Assembly: GCA_911728435.2 (NCBI GenBank)
Contig: OU452199.1
Location: 22,888,860-22,952,859, forward strand
Reading direction: 5' to 3'
DNA from: Apoderus coryli
Lineage: Eukaryota; Arthropoda; Insecta; Coleoptera; Attelabidae
DNA length: 64,000 nucleotides
Every line of letters begins with the position of its first letter. The stretch's first letter is position 1. A program made the translations under genes and the position numbers. This document shows, in pieces, positions 55,579 through 64,000 of the stretch. Under the pieces are notes generated by a model. The model made no database searches, had not been told where the DNA came from, and saw only the letters and a list, made by a program, of their open reading frames with translations.

Positions 55579-55846
55579 CTTTTAAATCACCTGAAGTATC
55601 TTTAGGCACTTCTCCAACACAATCTTTTGGCACTTTTTGTAAGCATTTCTTATGGGCATTATAATTACAATCTTTACATTGGAGACCTTGTTTAAAAAGA
55701 CCCTTTAGTAGTTTTTTGCAATATTGACATACTGTTGGTCTAGTGTAACTATGTAATACAAATGTATGTGGAATGCGCACTCTAGCCGAGATTTCTTTCT
55801 CTACCCATACAGGTCTGCCACCTAATGATGGTGACCTACTGCTAGC
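55579..55846 (-). CDS. PKD: PKD exon: second C1 zinc-finger domain
   Basis: The translation starts [16 protein letters not shown] and carries a textbook C1 domain with spacing H-X12-C-X2-C-X13-C-X2-C-X4-H-X2-C-X7-C, including [14 protein letters not shown]1 domains bind diacylglycerol or phorbol ester and recruit PKD to membranes. The acceptor TTTTTCAG lies just above 55846; the donor GTATTG follows 55579. The exon starts in phase 0 and ends with one base of a codon, completed by the next exon. 268 nt. Confidence 0.93.
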
Positions 55847-55849
55847 CTG

Positions 55850-57000
55850 AAAAATTCAAAACTTATTAAGTCGTAAATATAATGGTGTATAATAAAGAGT
55901 AGGTATACCGTCTAGGCGCCCCTTTTCAACATTTGAATGACAAAACTAAATAAATTTCCACACAAAATTCAAAACAGTTTTCTTGTTAATAATTTGCAAA
56001 ATAATCGTAAAAATTGTGCTTATTTTTTAAAACATCAACATTCCATTTAACTATATGTATAGTTTCTATCTTTTAACGTCATTGATATTAAATATAAACA
56101 GTTTTCTGTTTATCAAAGCGTTTTGAGTACTCGATGACTAACTGTTTTTTTTTTTCAGCTGATGTTAAACTTGTCCAATTGAAGTATTTTATCCCTACCA
56201 AATTCAACATACGCTTGGTCGTAATACATGTACAATTTCAAAAACTACTTTAAACATTAGTTTCTTCCTAGATTTAAAAAGTTTGGAAACTCGAGATGAT
56301 CTCCTGGCAGTCCTTTTACAGCCCAACCCAAACCAATGTGTTAATATGTCTTGTATTTTCAAACGCTAGTGACGCAACTTTCTCTGGGTAAAGCTGGGCT
56401 AAGAAAAATTTAACCCCAGCTGTGGCATTTGGCTGGTAGAATAAATTTCCTTTCTTACTCTTCCTGAGTGTCTAAAAAATGCTGTACTGCTGTAAATTAA
56501 CACCAGAATTTGAAATAAAACACCCTATAAATTTTTACATTAAGGTTACTTGGTATAAATAAAGGTAACTTTTATAAGTACCCCCTAATCGAAATTACAC
56601 AAGATCTCGACAGATATGTATTTTTAACAAATTGATGACCTCGCGGTCGCTAGTTACATTTATATGATAAAATTTCACCCACGACTTAAAGAAACTATCT
56701 TCTATCTATGGCAGCTAGGTCTTGTAAACTTATACAGATTGTCGCAGATTATCGGAAATAATTCTCAAATTTGGATTTGCAATATCCAATTTGTTTTAGA
56801 TTGATACTTAACCAAATATTTAAAATAATCCTGTCTGGTTTTCCATAATCGTTTCGGCGCTTTTCGCAAAAATTAAGAGTGTTTTTTTTTGCTTAATTTT
56901 TCGATATAAACTTAAATTATTGATTGCGTAAAATCTAATAAAACACTGTAATTTAATACATAAAATATTGTTTATCAAGAATAAAATAAACATTATTGTA
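55850..57000. other. PKD intron sequence, no recognised gene
   Basis: Mostly AT-rich. A 50-codon open stretch on the minus strand at about 56320-56470 is slightly GC-richer than its surroundings, but it has no motif and no donor site at its end. Confidence 0.4.
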
Positions 57001-57815
57001 GGTGTATCCGAACATATTTCTATCTGGGTATTGTGCCTGGAAGTTTGTCAGTTGCTCCAACCAGGATTGCTTTGACAATTATTTTATTAATATGCCATTC
57101 TCTGATATATTTTATATTAGTGGGATTGATGCTCAGGTTGCTCTATTCAATCGGTATCTGTTATCGATCGATATGCTCCAATGAAGACAATACAAATATC
57201 TAAAAAGCGAGCCCCTTGGCTCTCTCAAAATATTAAGATTATACAAAAACACAGACAAAAAGCTTTAATGAAATATAGAATGAATCGAACACCAGAAAAC
57301 TGGGAAGTGTACAAGATACTAAGAAATCTAGGGTCATCTGAGGTGAATAGAATAGAATGAAAGAGTGATATGCAATCAATTGAAAAAATATCTTGATGTG
57401 CATGCATTCTGGGTTTCGTCAGGATCACAGGTGCTCCACGGCATTACTTAAAATATTGGATGATGCATTGGCAGATCAGGGTCGATTGACGGCTTTACTG
57501 CTACTACTCAAATGCATTTGACCGCATCGATTATGGTTTGTTGCTGGCCATTGTGGTTTACCTGGGCTTCGGGGAGTCTGCTGTGTCTCTCTTCGGGACG
57601 TATTTGAATTATAGATGTCAGGTTGTTATTTTGAGAAGAAGAGTGTCTGGGCCCAAGACATTGCGAAGTGGTGTGCCGTAGGGCTCTATTTTTTGACCAA
57701 TTTAGTTTTCCATTTATACGTCACAGCTCTTGAAATCCTTGAGACACTGCTCTGCTCATTTATACGGCGATGTCGTTTAAACCCGTTGATATAGACGACT
57801 ATGCATCGGTTTGAT
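57000..57815 (+). pseudogene. Jockey-like LINE: linker plus RT scraps
   Basis: IDAQVALFNRYLLSI, then APMKTIQISK in shifted frame, APWLSQNIKIIQKHRQKALM-like sequence and YRMNRTPENWEVYKILRN form the linker; SGFRQDHRCSTALLKILDDA and DYGLLLAIV the beginning of the RT. The part between is deleted. Many stops. Confidence 0.7.
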
Positions 57816-58340
57816 GATGATTTGGAGCGTTTGGTGAGAGCATCCAGGAATCATTGGTTCAAAATAAAAAGGTATAGGGAAATGAAACTGTCCCTTCATA
57901 ACAAACTTAAATCTACGGCAGGAATCTATAAACCCAGACACGTCAACTCGCTAGGACATGAACATGGAAACATTTTAACTAACACTGAACATCGTTCTAA
58001 TGAGTGGGAAAACTACATCTTAAACCTTTTTGCAGATGCAGCGAGACCGGAACCTACACAATTCTATGATAATCATGATGAAGAAAATCCAAAACTTCCA
58101 ATCCTTGAATCTGAGGTCGTGAGAGCAATAAGACAGTCAAAATCGAATAAAGCACCCGAACTAGACCAAATCCCAAGTGAATTACTAATGCTATTAGACA
58201 ACGACAGCATTACCCATCTAACGAGGTTCTTTAATCAGATTTATAATCATGGCAACGTACCGGAAGAATGGCTCGATTCTCTCTTCGTTACATTACTGAA
58301 GAAAAATGGGGCAAACAGATGCGGTGATTTTTGACTCATT
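57816..58340 (+). pseudogene. RT N-terminal region of another LINE lineage
   Basis: An open frame of 177 codons: NEWENYILNLFADAARPEPT, ILESEVVRAIRQSKSNKAPE, LDQIPSELLMLLDNDSITHL, FFNQIYNHGNVPEEWLDSLF and VTLLKKNGANRCGDF. This is the pre-RT and first RT block of a lineage different from LINEs A and B. It stops just before the usual YR-ISL motif. The junction with the preceding Jockey-like piece lies near 57815. Confidence 0.8.
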
Positions 58341-60552
58341 AATTTGTTACGTTTAAAATTTGTATATATTTCTATTTTCAGAAAAATAGGGAAATTATTT
58401 GTTGCTATGGAAATATTCACTGTTCCAAGTATTAATATGTTTGGATTAAATAATATGTTTAATTGATTTTTGTAGATACATAATTTCTGACTATCCCTGT
58501 GCTCTCGTAACCATCGGGTTTATACTTACCTGCACCATAACAAAAATGATTACGTGATTCAAATTTTAAATTGTTCTAATTAAAAAGGTAATAATACATC
58601 TCGCTCCATCTATTGTTAAATAGGCATAAAATATTTAAATTTATGAATAAACAAAATTTGTTGATAAGGGTACCTACAGTAGTAGAAGTACATATTTATT
58701 AATTTTTCCTGTGCGCTATGTTAACTTCCCAGATTTAAATGAAAGAGGGCATTCTTTCTTTGATTTAGAATTCATAATTGTTGTTTGGAGAATTATTTGA
58801 GTTATGAAATAATTATTCATATTTATTTTTCTATAGCATATTGTGTTCTTAGTATATTAATTATCTTTTTTTTTTTAATTAATCATAATAAAATATATTT
58901 GTGTTAGTTCTCTTAACAATCGTTGGCGTGCTATCATCGAGGAATAATGTTAATTCTCCAGGTGTGAAATTTTGATTGGTCGAAACTCTTAATTTGAGAT
59001 TGCGGTTTGTGGAATTTTTGATTGTCATTATTCATTGTAAGTCAAGTGCTACAAGAGTATACTAGTGGTTAAAGTGGATATTTTCTCTAATTTTTCTAAG
59101 CTTGATTAGAAACCATTTTTGTGTGGGATTTATGAGAATTATTATCCAAAATTATTGTTTGATTTCTGGATGGTTTGGAAGTTATATATTGTGTGCATTG
59201 TGCGATCAAACAATCAGCTTTGTCTGGATTTGTATTAACTACTTCAATTCTTGTTGGGTGAGTGTCCTTGACTATTTTAGCTTCTACAGTTTTTTTTTCT
59301 TCATCGACCAAAATTTAATTATACCTTTTTTTCAATTCTTATGCAAACTCAAATTTGTAATAACCGATTTCTGTTTGGCCATGTGAAAAGTGTCACTGGA
59401 TTACAATTAAGCCACACAACATCAAGGTGAGGGAACTACACTTTCCTTTAATTTTTTTTGTGCTTCCTTTTTATTAAACCTCGTACCCGTACTTAGGACT
59501 TGATTTTATATTTTTAGGGCTTCATTAATTCATTCATCTTCTTCTTCGTTCTTCTTCCTGAGTTCGGATATTATTCCGTTTGTCCATTACAATCAAGTAA
59601 TAAATAAAAATTGGTTTGAACGATTTAGACTCCAATTTTTGGCAATCATCGATTTATGACTGCTGTTGTATGGTGACAAAAAAAAACCATTGTTCTTGTC
59701 GAAGTTTTGTGTAAAAATGGATGGTTGATCATCAAAACGCATCAGAACGAGGCCAGGTTTTTATTGTAAAAATTTATTTATTTAATACGTCATTTTATTA
59801 ATTTTTTCTATTAACTTATTTGCAAAGTGAATTTCTCATATCTCGTATATAACAGAGTTGCAATGAGATAAATTAATTTTCCTTCTGTATGTTCATATAA
59901 TTGTTTTTGTGTTAAATAGTACCATTAGGTTTTTCTTTCAAATATTAAAATAGTAAACATTTCTTAATTCTAAATAACAAAAAATCCCGATGGCAGCCAG
60001 TCGGAAAAGTAGATTTTTGATTTATGTATTTTTTATTTATACTTAGTCTACCACTGACACCCACTATCAATAAACAAATAATCTCTTCTGACAGTCGCCA
60101 AATATAACCAAAGTGTCATATTGACAGTTATTTTAACTGAAATACTCATTATACTATAACACATACGTAAGTACGGTCTTATTGTTATGTCACAGGTGTT
60201 TATTTGTCTAAATAATTACAGGTGTAGCGGGTGATGATATTTTTTTTATTTTTTGTTACTTTATATTGACTTACATTTACTTAAATATGCCAGCGTTGAA
60301 AAAACTCTCCTAATAAACATTGTAGAGATTTAAGTGCTCTATCATTTGATATGTAACATTGGTATTTTCTATTAACAATGAAAAAAATATGATTTTTTTA
60401 AAACTTTGACAGGCCGCCATTTCGAAATTAGCTCGCCGATTTCAATCGCCAACGAACTCACGCGATTCCATGACCTAGCCGATTTTTTAACCAAATTTGT
60501 TTCGATTGGTCAAAAAATGCGGCCTAGACCGTGACGCAAAGTTTTCTATATC

Positions 60553-60555
<3 letters not shown>
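58341..60555. other. AT-rich intron sequence, nothing recognised
   Basis: A short CTT-rich run lies at about 59537-59565. No gene or repeat boundary that I can support. Confidence 0.5.

Positions 60556-60556
<1 letters not shown>

Positions 60557-60588
<32 letters not shown>
60557..60588. repeat. (TA)n microsatellite
   Basis: About 16 TA units directly left of the Penelope-like element; a second (TA)n lies at its right end (about 62083-62100). Confidence 0.9.
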
Positions 60589-60592
<4 letters not shown>

Positions 60593-60822
60593 CAGATGCT
60601 GATATTGACCTTCACGTTATATAACAATGATGTGTGTTTATTGGGGAATTAGGTCATAGGTTTAATCAGAAATGAGATAACTCTTTTCCACTAGCCAAGC
60701 TTTCGGAAATGTTTATTTCCTTCTTCAGGGCTAAAAAAATTACAAAAGTTTTATAAATACATACATACAAAAATTCACTGACGAACAAACACATTATATG
60801 CACAGCACACCATGGCTGTTGT

Positions 60823-61358
60823 GTGCTTACTTTAACATTCTATGACAATAAATTTTATAAACAAGTTTTCGGTACACCCATGGGAGCAACGATTTCACCA
60901 ATAATCGCACAATACATCATGGATGATCTCCTAGACACAACAATACCGAAATTGTCGTTCCATCTCCCTTTTATGAAAAAATTTGTAGATGACTTAATTA
61001 CTGCAGTCCCCCTCAACAAAACAGATGAAATACTTCAAGTATTCAATGGCTACAATCAAACTGTGATAAAACATATATAGGACAAACTTCAAGAGTGCTG
61101 AATGAAAGAATCAATTCCCACAAAAGTGATTGCCGCCTTCAAAAACGCTCTTGTGCTCTTGCGGAACATCATATAGACACTGGACATCTACCTAACTATA
61201 AAGATATAAAAACACTACATACAGAGAGCAACACAACGAAAAGACTCTTTCTTGAGATGATAGAAACTAGTACAGACAACAAAGCCCTTAACAAACGAAG
61301 AGATATCGATGACGCAAGTATTATGTATACTCACCTTTTAACATATAAAACCTCATAA
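60823..61358 (+). pseudogene. Penelope-like RT and GIY-YIG endonuclease, fused by deletion
   Basis: The first frame reads FYKQVFGTPMGATISPIIAQ and FMKKFVDDLITAVPLNKTDE with the VDD active site; it stops at 61080. The second frame starts with CDKTYIGQTSRVLNERINSH, then SDCRLQKRSCALAEHHIDTG and RLFLEMIETSTDNKALNKRR. The RT thumb and the GIY half of the nuclease are deleted at about 61060. Confidence 0.88.
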
Positions 61359-61359
61359 C

Positions 61360-61871
61360 CACCACAAGTACATCGTCACTTATGGGCATGAATGTTGTGA
61401 CAGCGGAGTGATAGTCCGAGGCACAATATCTGTGATTCCTTTACTTTATTGTACAGTGGCTAAATAAATGCGAAACAAGGTGACAGATTGTTTTGTAGCA
61501 CAAAAAATGCAAAGCTCCCCCGTAATGTACTTTATTGTACTTATTTTCTTTTTACTGATAATAAATTGGGTTTTTTTTTCTCGCCTTGATTGATCCGTAC
61601 AGATATATTGGTTAGGGTATTAAGTATACTGCTATTTTTCTATTTTATTCAAATGTGATTTTTCTATGTACCCGCAATATATGTTTTAGTAATTTAATAT
61701 ACCTATCCATCTATATTGTAAATATTAAAATTGAATTGCAATAGATTGTTTTTAAATATGTCATCAGTCAGGTTAAGATATTACTTTGTGATCACCATAC
61801 ACATGGCTATACATTAACTCACTTCGCAGTTACAAGGTGAGGTTCAAATATAAAATAATATATTTTCTATT
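61360..61871. other. 3' UTR-like part of the Penelope-like element
   Basis: AT-rich sequence between the endonuclease stop and the right terminal repeat; nothing coding recognised. Confidence 0.5.
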
Positions 61872-62215
61872 AAAGTAAGCACACAACAGCCATGGTGTGC
61901 TGTGCATATAATGTGTTTGTTCGTCAGTGAATTTTTGTATGTATGTATTTATAAAACTTTTGTAATTTTTTTAGCCCTGAAGAAGGAAATAAACATTTCC
62001 GAAAGCTTGGCTAGTGGAAAAGAGTTATCTCATTTCTGATTAAACCTATGCCCTAATTCCCCAATAAACACACATCATTGTTATATATATATATATATAT
62101 AATGTTTGTTTCTCTTGGCCAACTTGTTGAAAATACAACTGATGTAAAAATTTTTTGGGATGTATGGCCAGGTGGGTAATGTATGAGTATAAAAACTCTT
62201 TATTACTCTGCCAAG

Positions 62216-62244
62216 CTTTCGAATCTTATTTTATTCTTCCTCAG
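62216..62244 (-). ncRNA. Hammerhead-like hairpin of the second Penelope-like element
   Basis: CTGAGGA, A, GAAT...ATTC stem, GAAAG. Same order as in the element to the left (CTGAAGA, A, stem, GAAAG) but with a different stem sequence, so the structure has been kept while the bases changed. Confidence 0.5.
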
Positions 62245-62966
62245 GGCTACAATACAAAGACACAGTAAATCACCATATAAAAGTTATTACACTTAAAGTT
62301 TGTACATATTGTTGTTTTTATTCTTACCTAGGTGGTAATTAAGTTTAACATTCTAAAATATTTCTTAACATCTCTAGAAGCAAGAATACGTTGCTACCAT
62401 TGAAAGAAATTGATAGCAAGACTTTTGTTTTAATTTGGATATGGTTTATTTACATTAAAAGTTAGGTTAACGCAGTTGCAAGTCTTCGTTTATTTTATTT
62501 ATATTATTAGTAAATATTGTTAATTTGATAGCTATCTCTATAACCAGCGAACGCAGATGAAATTGTTGTCTATGGATGCGGATACTTTTGCTCAAAACAA
62601 AAACCCCAGGAACCAGACAACCCTGTCACAATTGTCTAATTCCTCAGAGGAAAAAACATCGACATGACAAAGGATCAATTGTATTGTCTGATACTTGCCA
62701 CCGATATCAAACAAATATAAAAAAAATTGTTGTAGGGATATATTATTAGGGAGCGATAAAAGAAGCTAAAAACTGTCACTAATCAGCCTCAAGATCAACC
62801 ACCCAAATGGACAAGCAACGATGAAATCTTCCACAAAACAGTCTCGCGGCATTTGCCACTAATACCACGCAACGTTGTTATTTAATAGCAGTTGCTGTCA
62901 CCAACTGCCAGAGAGCCCAGATGCAGAAGAGCTCCACCGCCAGCTCGACCTAAATATCCCTGGCTG

Positions 62967-64000
62967 TTAGTCGTCCAGAGATGATCCCGAGCTGTCAAAC
63001 GTCAAGGCCTCAGTCCTGCTGTTTATGGTAAGTAGATACGAATAAAATATACTGGCTTCGTCCACATCTCTTCTCTTGTTTAATACCTTGTTCCCTTGAT
63101 TGGTCTCAATCATTTCCAAGAATAAGCGTTTTTTAGTATTTTTTTCCTTGTGTAGGATTTTGGTGTCTTCATACTTAGGGACATGACCTGTGTCCATAAA
63201 ATGCTCAGCAAGTGCACAGCTTGGTTTGTGTAATCTGCAATCACTCTTGTGCGATGTTAGGCGGTCTTTTAAAATTCGTGAGGTCTGGCCTATATACGAC
63301 TGATCGCAAGAGGAACATGGTATTGAGTACACAACATCGCTGGATTTCATTATCTCCGTTTTATCTTTCAAGTTGTTGTATAAGTTCCCTATGGTTTTGG
63401 TGAATTTTTGAGCAATTTTAATAGTGGGGAAATTTTTGAATACTTTAATAATCTTTTGCGATACTTGGGGAATTGCCGGAATGGAGTAATAGTACGACTG
63501 CAAAGGTTGTCTTTCATTGTCCATGCATTCATCACGGTCCACTACTCTAGAGCTGGTGTTGTATATTAGGTGTTTTAGTAACTTCTTTGGATATGAATTA
63601 TCTACCAGTAGATTGAATAGTAACTCTTTGTTTTTTTTGTAATAGAGAAGGATGACAAATTTGTTCTATTCTACGTTTTAGTCCAAGTACTAGGTTTATC
63701 TTCATTTTTTCAGTGTGATAAGAATTGTAGTTCATGTATCGCCCAGAGTCGGTTGGTTTTCTATACCAGTCTAGTATGATTTGATTTTGTGGGTTTCTAA
63801 TTACCTTTGTATCTAGAAATGGAACACTATTATCTTTTTCCTTTTCCATTGTGAATTGAATATTTTCGTTGTAGTTGTTGAAAGGGAGTAAAATTTCGTC
63901 TATTTTGCTTGAGGGTACCGCACATATTAAGTCATCGACAAATTTCTGTTCATCAATGACAAACAACTTCCGGAAAGTTATGTATTGATTAGCCTGGATG
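62967..64000 (-). pseudogene. Second Penelope-like element: RT end and endonuclease, runs off the right edge
   Basis: From right to left: QKFVDDLICAVPSSKIDEIL (VDD active site), VPFLDTKVIRNPQNQIILDW, YRKPTDSGRYMNYNSYH and LGLKRRIEQIC. After a stop or frameshift near 63597 an open frame of 191 codons holds VVYSIPCSSC, DQSYIGQTSRILKDRLTSHK, SDCRLHKPSCALAEHFMDTG and LFLEMIETNQGNKVLNKRRD: the GIY-YIG-type endonuclease with its Cys pair, Arg and Glu. The C-terminus ends at 62967. Better preserved than the copy at 60620. Confidence 0.9.

Larger units (their letters stand above)
60620..62085 (+). mobile_element. Penelope-like element, internally deleted, with inverted ends
   Basis: 60625-60835 and 61872-62080 are reverse complements with few differences; each holds a CTGAAGA-hairpin-GAAAG motif (60728-60700 minus; 61977-62005 plus). 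(TA)n lies outside both ends. Between them is a fused RT/endonuclease remnant. Terminal repeats and coding content identify a Penelope-like element. Confidence 0.88.

Noticed and set aside
56320..56475. About 50-codon open stretch on the minus strand, slightly GC-richer, possible extra PKD exon
   Set aside because: Not PKD sequence, no donor at its end and it runs into a stop; PKD exons on both sides join without it.
57225..57428. Membrane-protein-like open frame on the minus strand
   Set aside because: It is antisense to the recognisable LINE linker on the plus strand.

Overview
The window looks like intron-dominated insect nuclear DNA. It is strongly AT-rich, and the only host gene I can support is split into short exons with canonical GT/AG borders. 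The rest is mostly decayed insect-type transposons: Tc1/mariner, Jockey-like and other LINEs, Penelope-like elements, one copia element, and tyrosine-recombinase elements. I cannot name the species. A beetle or another insect with a large, repeat-rich genome would fit, but that is an inference.

Host gene. Protein kinase D (PKD) lies on the minus strand. Eleven exons between 55846 and 10284 join in phase to 1803 nt (600 codons plus stop). They encode the second C1 zinc finger, an acidic linker, the PH domain, the complete kinase domain and the C-terminus. The exons for the N-terminus and first C1 domain must lie beyond the right edge. Introns range from 68 bp to about 14.1 kb, and nearly all the large ones are filled with mobile elements.

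Layout. 1-10.2 kb, downstream of PKD: LINE fragments, a 285-bp inverted duplication, a three-copy 122-bp tandem repeat, a tyrosine-recombinase relic, a Penelope-type inverted repeat, a mariner relic and a well-formed hammerhead ribozyme. 10.3-18.6 kb: the kinase exons, an inverted repeat enclosing mariner and Penelope relics, and a 1.2-kb fold-back transposon. 18.7-26.05 kb, PKD intron 6: two fold-back elements, one holding a LINE that in turn holds a MITE with a 3-bp target duplication. 26.2-40.3 kb, intron 5: mariner deletion derivatives, a truncated copia element cut by a mariner, and a family of elements with a ~100-bp hairpin plus short terminal repeats, one copy of which carries part of a tyrosine recombinase. 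40.5-55.3 kb: PH-domain exons among LINEs, including a LINE-in-LINE-in-LINE nest and a LINE derivative with ORF1 only. 55.8-64 kb: C1 exon, then LINE and Penelope-like elements flanked by (TA)n.

The signal I find most unusual is the hairpin family at about 28.0-28.9, 28.97-29.47 and 38.2-38.9 kb. Three copies share one architecture: an AT-rich flank, a ~100-bp imperfect palindrome, a 13-15 nt spacer, and a TTTTTC-type inverted repeat. In one copy this surrounds a recombinase fragment. The palindrome could be a folded recombination site, but that is an inference. A canonical hammerhead ribozyme at 9571-9610 and hammerhead-like motifs in several Penelope-type repeats are the second main point of interest.
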